From CBDFHV01 sp965247705 (GTDB lineage Bacteria; Pseudomonadota; Alphaproteobacteria; Rhodospirillales; CAMCUA01), in NCBI GenBank assembly GCA_965247705.1, contig CBDFHV010000070.1, positions 1 through 35,245 of the forward strand: a stretch of 35,245 bases of DNA, read 5' to 3'. The position numbers were made by a program, and so were the translations under genes. Of this stretch, positions 7,709-15,341 are shown one piece after another (the first letter of the stretch is position 1; each line of letters opens with the position of its first letter). The notes under the pieces were generated by a model that saw only the letters and a list, made by a program, of their open reading frames with translations, made no database searches and was not told the origin of the DNA.

Positions 7709-7747
7709 CGCAAACCCAACTGAAGCCCCCAACGTAGCGGGTTTGCG
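7709..7747. repeat. inverted repeat after cytochrome c'
   Basis: Nine-base perfect arms CGCAAACCC (7709-7717) and GGGTTTGCG (7739-7747) enclose a 21-nt loop. It lies 60 bp after the cytochrome stop and just before a stronger hairpin. It may be an RNA-stabilising structure or a remnant of mobile DNA next to the scar region. Confidence 0.5.
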
Positions 7748-7752
7748 TGAAA

Positions 7753-7785
7753 CGACCCCGTCGGGCACTTCGCCCGGCGGGGTCG
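7753..7785 (+). terminator. strong GC hairpin, probable terminator
   Basis: CGACCCCGTCGGGC (7753-7766) pairs with GCCCGGCGGGGTCG (7772-7785) with one mismatch and a five-base loop. The 3' side has only a short T-containing tail (AACTTTG), so termination may be partly Rho-dependent. It separates the cytochrome gene from the convergent TetR fragment and could serve both. Confidence 0.6.
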
Positions 7786-7818
7786 AACTTTGTCGGGCCC
7801 ATAGACGTGGGCGGGACG

Positions 7819-7968
7819 TCAGGGCCGAGGCTGGTCCGAACTCTGGCGCAGCCCGGCGAGAAGGTGAGTGATCAGCGTCTCGGACATGGCGGTCGATGTC
7901 TCGGCGTCGGATAGCTTGCCGGCGCTTTCGAGGGAACAGATCCCGTACAGACCCGACCACAGGACCCG
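7819..7968 (-). pseudogene. 3' fragment of a TetR-family regulator
   Basis: The minus frame ending at 7819 reads RVLWSGLYGICSLESAGKLS, then DAETSTAMSETLITHLLAGL and RQSSDQPRP, which resembles the C-terminal ligand-binding helices of TetR regulators with the W..LxGI..L pattern. The N-terminal DNA-binding domain is absent. Upstream on this strand the sequence changes at about 7965-7970 into a tyrosine recombinase read on the plus strand. The regulator has therefore been cut by a rearrangement and cannot bind DNA. Confidence 0.6.
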
Positions 7969-8410
7969 GGCAGCGGGACGGCGACGTCAATCGCATGACC
8001 CGCGCCCAAATCACCGGCGGCTGGCTTGTGGTGCCGTCCCAATCGATAACCGGCGTCCGCATCGAGGTTCCCGTGAGTCGCGATCTCGAAGCCCTGTTGA
8101 CGCCCTGGCTTGGGACGCATGATCATATGGTGATCCTGCCCAGCCGACGCGGGACCCCGCTCAATCAACGGGACTTTCAAAAACGGCTCCGGGCCGCCTG
8201 TGACAAGGCCGGCCTGCCCGCCGATTGCACCTTGCATGGACTGCGCTACACGGCGGCCGGCGTGCTCAACGAGTTGGGATGCGATTGGGTCACCATCGCC
8301 GACGTCTGCGGATGGCAGGCCGCCGAATTGGCGCGCAAGTCTCTCTCGTAACGCCGCCGCACCCGGCTGGCAATCGCGCGGCTCAACCGCGCGCGACACC
8401 ATCCCACGGA
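7968..8410 (+). pseudogene. decayed C-terminal half of a tyrosine recombinase (integrase)
   Basis: The plus frame starts in the middle of the catalytic domain with GQRDGDVNRMTRAQI (containing the first catalytic Arg region) and continues through ITGVRIEVPVSRDLEALL and LNQRDFQKRLRAACDKAGL to the box II motif LHGLRYTAAGVLNELG (HxxR). The terminal part reads CGWQAAELARKSLS and meets TAA at 8349-8351. In related integrases the residue after ARK is the catalytic Tyr; here it is Ser. After the stop the same frame continues as RRRTRLAIARLNRAR, typical of integrase tails, so the stop is a nonsense mutation. The N-terminal arm- and core-binding domains are missing. Non-functional relic of a prophage or genomic island. 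Confidence 0.75.
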
Positions 8411-8624
8411 CTGAGCACGGCGAACGCCGTTCGCCACCATCCCCACTACTCGTCGACGCAAGAACAGGCATGCGAGCCACCGTGCCAAAATCCGGTTCAC
8501 ACCGTGCCTGTCCGGTCAAGACAGACACCCACTACATTTAGATTAAACGACGCGCCATGCCGATACCGCCCAATCGGCTGGTCATGACCCGGAACGGACT
8601 TTTCCGTTGTGGTCACCACTATCC
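8411..8624. other. intergenic remnant, nothing recognised
   Basis: About 210 bp between the integrase relic and the stop of the hydrolase-glycosyltransferase gene. No convincing ORF, tRNA, terminal repeat or promoter was seen. It is probably residual mobile-element or flank DNA. Confidence 0.4.
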
Positions 8625-10631
8625 TCAGAGTAGGTCCGAAAGCATTCTTGCAGCACAAGAAGCGCCATCTGCCTCAACAGGTCGGTATGTTCTTGGTCGG
8701 GTAATTTCTTCCTCCATTACCTGCGCAATGCGGTCAGGGTCACTCTCGTCAAAGATCATTTTCCGGCCCGCTTCGTATTGATCGAGCCGGTGTGCCACGT
8801 GGATGTTCTGCTCGAAGTGGTTCTTGAGTGGGAAGTAGAGGAACGGCGTGCGAGCGGCGGCAAGTTCCATGGTCGTCGTCAGACCTCCCTGGACGAGAGC
8901 CAGATCGCACACCGACAGATGTCTGTCGAGATCGGGAACGAAGCCAAGGGCTTTCACCCCGTCCGGCAGATCAAACCCAGCCGGGTCCAGGCGAGGCCCC
9001 GTGACCACGATCATGCGCAGTTCCGGTATGCGACGCTTGGCGATGGGATAGGAGGCGAGGATGCGCCGGATCAGACTGCCGCCCACGCCAGAGCCGCCAA
9101 CGGTCACAATACATACCTTTTCATCCTCATCGTAACCCAAACGGGCACGAAGTTCCTGCTTGGAGCCGAACTCGTCTGGGTGCTCACCTAAAACGTACCC
9201 ACAGAAATCGAAATGTTGGGGAATCCAGTCACGCATGGCGGGCAAGTTTTTTCCGAAGCCGTGCGGGACAATATCCTCTGGGTTACCAACGAAAATCGCT
9301 CGGTCGCGCACCTCAGGGTGGCGTTCAATGTGGCCGATCATCTCCGCATTGTAATCCGTTGTCAGAAACGCTTCATGGTCGCCACCTTCCGGCATGGGAA
9401 CCCAGCCCACGAAGTCGGTGAACCACGCGACCTGGGCTTTCTTCAGTTCAGGATGTTCGTGCCAGTAGTGGTCTACATCCCAAGCCTCGTCGGCGATAAC
9501 AAGATCATAATTATCCTGCTCAAGCACCTCCTGGAACACCATGAAGTTGGCGATCAGTATTTCGTCCATGTTGCGCAGCGCCTGAAATGCATTCAGGTCG
9601 TGCTCGCCAGACTCGCTCTCAATGTGGGAAGATTCGTTGGCGAGCCTGGAGCTGGCCGGGTGAATGCGCTCGTTGTTGGCATCGAGAAACCGCGTGACAG
9701 GGTCCTGTGACAGCCAATCGACCTGCATTTCGGGATGAAGCTTATTCAGCTCCCGGGTAATTGCCAGATCACGCCGGGCATGGCCCAATCCGATGGGGGA
9801 CGAGAGATAGAGCACCCTTTTGGAGCGTTTTCCCGGTCGCTTGGTTTCCGCGCCGGCTTCGCCATTCGCCATTTGCGGCTGCCATGTACCCAGGTGTTTC
9901 GCCAGAAAATCGCGCATCATCGTATTTATCTTCGCCGGGTAGCGCGCGTGGGGGGCATGCCCGGCGCCAGGAATAACCGCAAGCTCGCAATGGGTCATTT
10001 TCGCCACCAACTCGGAAACTCCAAGCGGCGCGATCGGGTCCTTGTCGCCATGGATCGCCATTATCGGGCAGCGAATGCGTTCATAAGCCGCCTCATCCAT
10101 GATGAGGTCGTCTTCACCGCTCACGTCCATAGTTGCGATCATGACATCTGCGTCGGTCTCCACGGCCCAACCAATGGTGTCTTCGATCTGCTTGGTCGAA
10201 TGAGGCTCAACGAAAATCTGGCGGGTGAAGAAGTCGGCGAAATCCGGATAGTCCTCCCGCCAGTAACCACGATTGAATTTCTGCCATCCCTCATACGTCT
10301 CGAGGTCTAGATCATAGCTCGCATAGGTCTTGTAGTCATAGGTCGCGGCCAAGGGCGAGTTGGCGCCCACCATGATCACTGACTCCACACGCTCCGGATG
10401 ATAGGCGGCGAGCGCGGTCGCGACGACGGTGCTCAATGAGTAGCCGAAGAGGATGGCTTTTTCCACGGCGGTCGCCTCCATGACGGCCAGCGCATCGCCG
10501 ACATAGTCTTTCAGGCGATAGGCTTCGGGGTCCATTGGACGATCCGATTTCCCGTTGCCACGTGGGTCAAAAGTAATGCAGCGGAAATGCTCACTGAAAT
10601 AGGGAAGCTGTGCTTTGTAGACTCGGTGAGT
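8625..10631 (-). pseudogene. 5'-truncated alpha/beta-hydrolase-glycosyltransferase fusion
   Basis: The frame is open for about 669 codons but has no start of its own; it runs straight into IS sequence. Part 1 (about 245 residues, from RVYKAQLPYFSEHFRCITFD) is an alpha/beta hydrolase: nucleophile elbow FGYSLSTVVA (GxSxS, not the usual GxSxG), acid in IHGDKDPIAP, His in PGAGHAPHARYP. The first roughly 35-40 residues, including the oxyanion HG loop, are gone. Part 2 (about 380 residues, from RVLYLSSPIGLGHARRDLAI) is a GT-B glycosyltransferase resembling MurG/GT28 and GT1: VTVGGSGVGGSLIRR, then VQGGLTTTMELAAARTPFLY near the donor site. One chain would join ester/amide hydrolysis to sugar transfer, perhaps for a glycolipid or polyketide, which is inference. 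Base composition is visibly more AT-rich than neighbours, suggesting transfer. Confidence 0.75.
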
Positions 10632-10692
10632 CGGACCCGATTTCCTTGGACACAGAATTGGCTTAATCGAAGTGTCCAAGGAGGACCGGAAC

Positions 10693-11103
10693 ATGACCGA
10701 TAATTTTGAGAAGAAAGTTGCTGTTGATGGGCCTGTGGTACATGCGGGCGAGCTTGGCTCGTCCACGTTTTCCCCAGGACAGGCTTTGCCGGCAGGCCCG
10801 CTGGGACTTGGCCAGCGATGGACGGTGGCGCGCAAGCGTGAGGTCGTTCTGCGGCTTTTGCGTGACGAGCCGGTGCAACTTCTGTCGCGCCAGTTGGGCG
10901 TAGAGATCTTCCGGCTCGAGCAGTGGCGTGAGAAAGCGATCGGCGGGATCGACGCCTCGCTCAAGCAACGCAAGGGCGATCCGGTGCAGGCGGAACTGGA
11001 TAGCGCCATGAAGCGGATCGGAGAGTTGACCATGCAGGTGGAACTGCTGGAGGCCAAGACGGAGACCTTCGGCCCTTTGGGGCGGCGGAGGTCGCGGCGA
11101 TGA
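10693..11103 (+). CDS. IS3-family transposase OrfA
   Basis: A 136-residue OrfA, the DNA-binding part of the two-frame IS3 transposase. It has the HTH region (KREVVLRLLRDEPVQLLSRQ, LGVEIFRLEQWREKA), a helical leucine-rich segment (AMKRIGELTMQVELLEAKTE) for multimerisation, and the family ending GRRRSRR. The start is the ATG at 10693, which has AAGGAGG eight bases upstream; an in-frame GTG at 10672 is less likely. The stop overlaps the orfB start as ATGA. With orfB truncated, no active OrfAB fusion can be made from this copy. Confidence 0.8.
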   Translation: MTDNFEKKVAVDGPVVHAGELGSSTFSPGQALPAGPLGLGQRWTVARKREVVLRLLRDEPVQLLSRQLGVEIFRLEQWREKAIGGIDASLKQRKGDPVQAELDSAMKRIGELTMQVELLEAKTETFGPLGRRRSRR

Positions 11104-11195
11104 GTGCCGCCACCTCGCCCGGCACGGGTCTGGCCTACGGCCTGCGGCGGGTCTGCGCCGCCTGGGGCATGGCCCGCTCCTCGTTCTACGCCGTG
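11100..11195 (+). pseudogene. IS3-family OrfB, N-terminal fragment
   Basis: Begins MSAATSPGTGLAYGLRRVCA and continues AWGMARSSFYAV, typical of the OrfB start in this IS group. It then enters Pro/Leu repeats that are the antisense of the FecR protein's Gly/Asn tail. The DDE catalytic domain is absent. Confidence 0.7.
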
Positions 11196-12268
11196 ACCTC
11201 CGGCCAGCACGCCGAGCAGCCGCCGTTGTCGCCGTCGTTGCCGCCGCCGTTGCCGCCGTCGTTGCCGCCGCCGTTGTCGCCCGAATTGCCGTTGTCACCG
11301 GAGTTGCCGTTGTCACCGGAGTTGCCGTTGTCACCGGAGTTGCCGTTGCCCGGGGTACCACTCGGCGCCGTATCGCCTGCCGCAAGACCCGTCACCTGGC
11401 CATTCTCGGGACCACGACGGCCAGACTGCTTGGAATTGGAACCACGGCGGTCGGCGCGCGCGTCTTTCGATTTCGACTTCGTCTGCTTGCCGCCCCCGGT
11501 ACCGGACTTGCCCGCCTTGCCCTTGCCTTTCTTGCCGCGGCTGGCCTGTTTTGCCACCGACTTCTTGGAAGCCCGTCCCAGTTTGGATTTCCCTTGGCCC
11601 GGCGGGGCGGCGACGAGCCCTTTCAGTTTCGCCGAACCCTTGGCCACGAGGCCGCAATCTCCACCCGCGCAGGTGTCGATCCGACCGATGGCTTTGCCCT
11701 TGCCGACGCTGCCCGCATACCCGGGCGGCACCAGCATGGTCTCGGTTCCCTCGGTCGGGGTCATGGCGACCTCGCCGGAGAGGACGGACACCTTGGTCTC
11801 GCCGTCCGGCGACACCTCGACCAGGAAGTCGGTGCCACGGATACCAATGGTGGCGACCGGGGTTTCGATCTTGACCTGCTTCTTGGGCATGTGGCCGGAA
11901 ATGAAGCGGAACACGCCGGTGCCCAGGCGGATGTGAAGCTTGCCCGTCTTGGCGTCCGGATCGTAGATCAGCTCGTCGAGGAGGATTTCGCTGTGTTCGC
12001 CGAGCCGAAGATTGGTGTCGTCGGCGAACAGCAGAGACAACGCGCCCCCTGCGCCGGTCTCCACCCGCTCGTCCCGATAAACCAGGTCGTCGTGCCCCAG
12101 GCGTTGGCGTTCCTGGCCCGGCACGGTCCCGTGGGCTTGGCCTTCCACGCTGTGAACTTCGCCGATGGCGGCCGGGTCGGTCGCGGCTAAGGCAGGGCGC
12201 GCCATCGCACCAACCAGAATGATCGCCATCGCGATGAGGGGGAAACGCGGTACGTTCCTATGAGTCAT
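11186..12268 (-). CDS. secreted FecR-domain protein with basic and Gly/Asn-rich tail
   Basis: About 360 residues. A signal peptide (IAMAIILVGAMARPALA) is followed by a FecR domain at roughly residues 35-180 (LSLLFADDTNLRLGEHSEIL; GTGVFRFISGHMPKKQVKIE; TPVATIGIRGTDFLVEV). FecR-domain proteins with a signal peptide but no sigma partner act in the periplasm or at the surface, not as transcription regulators. A Lys/Gly-rich linker and a tail of NGNSGD repeats follow. The last residues (CSACWPEVTA) are encoded by the neighbouring IS fragment, so the natural C-terminus was lost. I prefer the ATG at 12268: AAAGGG is ten bases upstream, while for the ATG at 12277 it is only one base away. No sigma/anti-sigma gene is adjacent. 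Confidence 0.8.
   Translation of the reverse strand: MTHRNVPRFPLIAMAIILVGAMARPALAATDPAAIGEVHSVEGQAHGTVPGQERQRLGHDDLVYRDERVETGAGGALSLLFADDTNLRLGEHSEILLDELIYDPDAKTGKLHIRLGTGVFRFISGHMPKKQVKIETPVATIGIRGTDFLVEVSPDGETKVSVLSGEVAMTPTEGTETMLVPPGYAGSVGKGKAIGRIDTCAGGDCGLVAKGSAKLKGLVAAPPGQGKSKLGRASKKSVAKQASRGKKGKGKAGKSGTGGGKQTKSKSKDARADRRGSNSKQSGRRGPENGQVTGLAAGDTAPSGTPGNGNSGDNGNSGDNGNSGDNGNSGDNGGGNDGGNGGGNDGDNGGCSACWPEVTA
11286..11348. repeat. 18-bp tandem repeat encoding NGNSGD tail
   Basis: Three perfect copies of TTGCCGTTGTCACCGGAG (11286-11303, 11304-11321, 11322-11339) plus half a fourth. On the minus strand each encodes six residues of the FecR protein tail. Diverged GCC/GTT triplet repeats continue to about 11215, next to the IS junction. 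Confidence 0.85.
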
Positions 12269-12475
12269 CTGGGGCATTCCCTTTCATGTTCGGCCACGCC
12301 ACCGTGTCCCCCGACCGATCGCGTTAACCAGACCTTAATCATTTCACTTTCGTCATGAATATTCAGTGACCCATGTCACAACCGCCCGCCAGCCAACCAG
12401 GACTCGCGGCGCGCCGGCGCGCCATCACCCCGGTCCGCGGCACCTCGTCAAGAATGATATGTGTGGAAAATCAGG

Positions 12476-13582
12476 TCACTGCGCGGCGACGAATCGGTCC
12501 ACGTATTCTGCCCGCGGGCGCAGATACAATTGGGGCGTCGGCGGCCAGTACCACAGGCGCAACAGGGCATCTCCCGGATAGGCGGCGAGGAAAGCCCGCT
12601 TCTGGTCCTCGGCCAGGAGATCCGAAGCCCCCTCCACCACCGGGTTGTAGCCGGTGGCGTTGGACAGAAGTGCTGCATTCTCGGGCCGGTGGGCGAAGTC
12701 CAGGAAGGCATAGGCGGCCGCCACGTTGGTCGCCGCCGCGGGGATCGCCAGGCCGTCCATCCATGCGAAGGACCCTTCCCGGGGCGCCTGAAACGCGATC
12801 TCCCGCCCCTGGCGGACCAGCCGCAGCATGGGTCCGTCCCAGGTCTGGCCGATCAGCACGCCGTTGCGCAGGAACCCCGCTACCTGGGACGCCGAATCGT
12901 GCCAGAAATGGCGCAGCCACGCCCGGCGTTCGATGGCGAAGTCAGCAATCCTGTCCCAGATGGCTCGAAAGGAGTCTTCGTCCTTGTAGGAGTCGACGAA
13001 GGGCGGCAGTTCCCCCCGATCGGCCAGATGGCGGCCGATTCCGGACAGCAGGGAGTAGGGCTGCCCCATGGTCAGGCCCTTCGCCGCGGGGTCCCACAGA
13101 TCGCCGAAGCTGACCTCTTCGGCCGGCGGCGACCACTTGTCCCGGCGCCACGCTATGCCCTCCGTTCCCCACAGGTAGGGCACCAGGCGCGGACGGCCGT
13201 CCCAGGCGAACCCCTGCGCTGATCGCAAAAGATCCGACCGCAGGGCATCGGTGCGGACGAAGTCCATGTCCAGGGGTCGCAGGAGGTCGTACTCCCGCCA
13301 CGGCTCCACGTAGTGCGCGGAGGGTCCCACCAGGTCGACACCCTGTCCGCCAATGGCAACCATGCGATTGAGGAGTTCCTCGTTGGAACCGTAGGCGATG
13401 TGGACGACGCGAACGCCAGTTTCCCGTTCGAAGGCATCGCGGAACGCCGCCGGCAGATAGTCGGACCACAACATGATGGTGAGGGTGCCGGAAGAGGATC
13501 GGGCCTCGCGGACGATAGCCGGAGCGCCAAAGGCAGCCGTCGCACCAAAGGCAGCCGCCGCGCTCGCGGCTAAGGTCTTCAA
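12476..13582 (-). CDS. PotD-like ABC transporter substrate-binding protein
   Basis: Periplasmic binding protein of the spermidine/putrescine (PotD/PotF) group, about 368 residues from a TTG at 13582. Family features are the opening strand LTIMLWSDYLPAAFRDAFER, VVHIAYGSNEELLNRMVAIG, LVPYLWGTEGIAWRRDKWS, GQTWDGPMLRLVRQG and the final WYWPPTPQLYLRPRAEYVDR. Directly before the TTG the frame reads CRRRALKTLAASAAAAFG, which looks like a twin-arginine signal peptide, so the real start is probably further upstream although no in-frame ATG is visible there. No permease or ATPase genes are adjacent; it is an orphan binding protein here. The ligand is probably a polyamine or related cation, by family only. 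Confidence 0.8.
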   Translation of the reverse strand: MKTLAASAAAAFGATAAFGAPAIVREARSSSGTLTIMLWSDYLPAAFRDAFERETGVRVVHIAYGSNEELLNRMVAIGGQGVDLVGPSAHYVEPWREYDLLRPLDMDFVRTDALRSDLLRSAQGFAWDGRPRLVPYLWGTEGIAWRRDKWSPPAEEVSFGDLWDPAAKGLTMGQPYSLLSGIGRHLADRGELPPFVDSYKDEDSFRAIWDRIADFAIERRAWLRHFWHDSASQVAGFLRNGVLIGQTWDGPMLRLVRQGREIAFQAPREGSFAWMDGLAIPAAATNVAAAYAFLDFAHRPENAALLSNATGYNPVVEGASDLLAEDQKRAFLAAYPGDALLRLWYWPPTPQLYLRPRAEYVDRFVAAQ

Positions 13583-13824
13583 GGCGCGGCGGCGGCATTG
13601 CGCGCGAAGTAAGCTTCGCCGTCGGGAAGGCCTGGTAGGAGGCTCGTTGTCCGCCGACTTGTCCAGCGTCGGTTCTCCACGGTGCCGAAAACACGCCGCA
13701 CCCTACGGGCGTGGCCGGCTGTCGGATTTTACCACGGGCGACCGCGCAAGGGGTTAACACGGCCCCCGCCGTCCGTGTCGGACCGCCCCTATCGGGCGGC
13801 CACGATCCTCGCACCGGTGACGAA

Positions 13825-13929
13825 TCAGTCGCCGGCGTGGGTATGGTGCATGGCCCATGCAAGGACCGCGGCGAAGACACCCATGGCCGCCACGACCAGG
13901 ATCAGGTAGGCGATCTCGCCACCCGTCAT
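13825..13929 (-). CDS. 34-residue single-span membrane protein, FNR-type promoter
   Basis: A tiny gene with a good SD (GGGAG, six bases before ATG). The protein has one membrane helix at about residues 6-27 (AYLILVVAAMGVFAAVLAWA) and ends MHHTHAGD with three His. A perfect FNR-type box at 13990-14003 lies exactly 41.5 bp before a predicted start site at about 13955, with a TATTTG -10 at 13967-13962. This is the classic geometry of FNR-activated promoters, so expression at low oxygen is likely. Size and layout recall accessory subunits of terminal oxidases (CcoQ or CydX), but no oxidase genes are nearby and I do not recognise the family. The longer minus frame through 14991 is only the antisense of the next gene. 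Confidence 0.7.
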   Translation of the reverse strand: MTGGEIAYLILVVAAMGVFAAVLAWAMHHTHAGD

Positions 13930-13989
13930 GACGTTTCTCCCGTTGAGATGACGATCCCCTGCAAATAACCGGACCGCCTCCATGGGTCC

Positions 13990-14003
13990 TTGACTCAGGT
14001 CAA
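13990..14003 (-). promoter_or_regulatory. FNR-type box TTGAC-N4-GTCAA
   Basis: A second perfect palindrome of the same type as 3168-3181 (TTGAC, TCAG spacer, GTCAA). Its centre at 13996.5 is correctly placed for class II activation of the minus-strand gene at 13929 using the -10 at 13962-13967. I see no matching -10 toward the plus-strand hydrolase. Confidence 0.78.
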
Positions 14004-14091
14004 ATCCCGTGCGAGCGAGACCGTCCCGTCCCGCCGGCGACCGCGCCTGTTTACCCAATTTGACCGCCCCGCAGACTGTGGAGGAAGTTCC

Positions 14092-15045
14092 ATGGGAGAT
14101 ACCATCGACGTCCAGTTGACCGCGCCTGACATCACCCCGTGGCGGCAAGGCACGGGTGAAGTCCCCTATCTGCACACTTTCGACAGCGGGCAAGACGGTC
14201 CACACGTGATGGTGAACGCGGTTACCCACGGCAACGAGATTTGCGGCGCCATCGCGGTCGACAAGTTCCTTCGCCGGGGGCTGCGACCCGTCCGGGGGCG
14301 GCTCAGCTTCGCCTTCGTCAATCACATGGCCCTTGGCCGGTTCGATCCCGCCAGTCCCCACGATACCCGCTTCGTGGACGAGGATCTGAACCGGGTCTGG
14401 GACGGCGAGCGGCTGGACGGCGACGACGACTCGGCGGAGCTTCGCCGGGCCCGCGAACTGCGGGCGACGTTCGATTCGGTGGATCGCCTGCTCGATATTC
14501 ACTCCATGGGGTCCAAGTCCCTGCCCTTGATCATCTGCCACGGCCTGGATAAGGAGCGCCGGCTGGCCCGGGAGGTGCGCTATCCGGGGCAGGTTGTTTG
14601 CGGCTCCGGCCATGTCCAGGGACGCCGGCTGATCGAATACGCCCCCTACAACGACCCAAAGACCGACAAGATCGCCCTGCTGGTGGAATGCGGGCAGCAT
14701 TGGGCTCGGGAAACGGCCACCGCCGCCGTGGACACGGCGGTCCATTTCCTGCGCGCCACCGGTGCCATCGGCGACGATGCGTTCCGTGACCTTGTCACCG
14801 AGGCTGCACCGCCGCCCCAGCGGTTCCTGGAGGTCACGGACGGCATGGCGGCGAAAACGGATCAGTTCCGCTTCGCCGAACGTTACAAGGGCTTCGAAAC
14901 CTTTCCCCAGGCGGGGAGCGTGATCGCCCACGATGGGGACGAGCCGGTCGTCACCCCCCACGACGGTTGCGTTCTGATCATGCCCAACCATCGCGCCGGC
15001 AAGGGACAGCGCGTCCTCCGCTTCGCCCGGGTCGTCGACGGATAA
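14092..15045 (+). CDS. succinylglutamate desuccinylase/aspartoacylase-family hydrolase
   Basis: A 317-residue zinc-dependent hydrolase of the M14-like AstE/AspA group, which cleaves N-acyl amino acids or related amides. The zinc ligands are visible in NAVTHGNEICGAIA (His and Glu) and in LLDIHSMGSK (His); the conserved DLNRVW follows the usual Asn-Arg substrate signature. A Glu in ALLVECGQHW fits the catalytic general base. The C-terminal 80 residues form the usual beta extension. The start is the ATG at 14092 with GAGGAAG upstream; the frame is open to 13990, but that would include the FNR-type box. Substrate unknown. It stands alone, with no arginine or ectoine degradation genes beside it. 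Confidence 0.82.
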   Translation: MGDTIDVQLTAPDITPWRQGTGEVPYLHTFDSGQDGPHVMVNAVTHGNEICGAIAVDKFLRRGLRPVRGRLSFAFVNHMALGRFDPASPHDTRFVDEDLNRVWDGERLDGDDDSAELRRARELRATFDSVDRLLDIHSMGSKSLPLIICHGLDKERRLAREVRYPGQVVCGSGHVQGRRLIEYAPYNDPKTDKIALLVECGQHWARETATAAVDTAVHFLRATGAIGDDAFRDLVTEAAPPPQRFLEVTDGMAAKTDQFRFAERYKGFETFPQAGSVIAHDGDEPVVTPHDGCVLIMPNHRAGKGQRVLRFARVVDG

Positions 15046-15270
15046 ATCAGTGCTTCCCGGTTGTCCTGTCGGCGGAATTTACACTGTCGAAGGCGCCGGC
15101 ACGGATATGGCAATCCGTTGACATATCGCGCTATTTTCGCTCGTCGGCGAACAAATGAACCGGATACGCGGACGACGAGTGTCGAATTTCCTTACAATTG
15201 CCCCGTCCCGCGGCGACGGATCGAGCCGGAGCCTGTAGCCAAGTCCTTGAAATTCTTTTATTTTCTCTGG

Positions 15271-15286
15271 TTGGCATCGTTCTTGC
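15271..15286 (+). promoter_or_regulatory. sigma-54 (-24/-12) promoter
   Basis: TTGGCAT-CGTTC-TTGC fits the RpoN consensus TGGCAC-N5-TTGC, with exactly ten bases between the invariant GG (15273-15274) and GC (15285-15286). The start site would be about 15298. The following leader (15298-15335) is unusually rich in A and C (CAACAAAACCAAC type) and leads to an SD. No obvious enhancer palindrome was found in the 220 bp upstream. Confidence 0.72.
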
Positions 15287-15341
15287 TTAGTTATGGTCAA
15301 CAAAACCAACAATCCAAACAACCAACCCGAGGGAGATGAAA

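Larger units (their letters stand above)
10632..11196 (+). mobile_element. truncated IS3-family insertion sequence
   Basis: Left part of an IS3-family element: end region, complete orfA and the first 32 codons of orfB. It begins within about 10627-10660 where the hydrolase frame loses homology, and stops near 11196 where FecR-gene sequence begins. An inverted pair TTGGACAC/GTGTCCAA (about 10654-10680) lies before orfA. The rest of orfB and the right end are missing, so the element is immobile. It truncates both flanking genes. Confidence 0.7.

Noticed and set aside
8390..8640. A tRNA or attachment site beside the integrase relic
   Set aside because: No cloverleaf, no CCA end and no direct repeat to another position were seen.
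8625..11210. An 861-codon minus-strand frame covering the hydrolase-glycosyltransferase and beyond
   Set aside because: Its first 190 codons are the antisense of IS3 orfA and orfB; only the part below about 10631 has family features.
13930..14991. A long minus-strand frame upstream of the 34-residue membrane protein
   Set aside because: It is antisense to the aspartoacylase-family gene and crosses the FNR-type box; the SD supports the short gene only.
15060..15200. TGT-N11-ACA sequences as NifA enhancer sites for the sigma-54 promoter
   Set aside because: NifA sites need N10; both examples have eleven bases between TGT and ACA.
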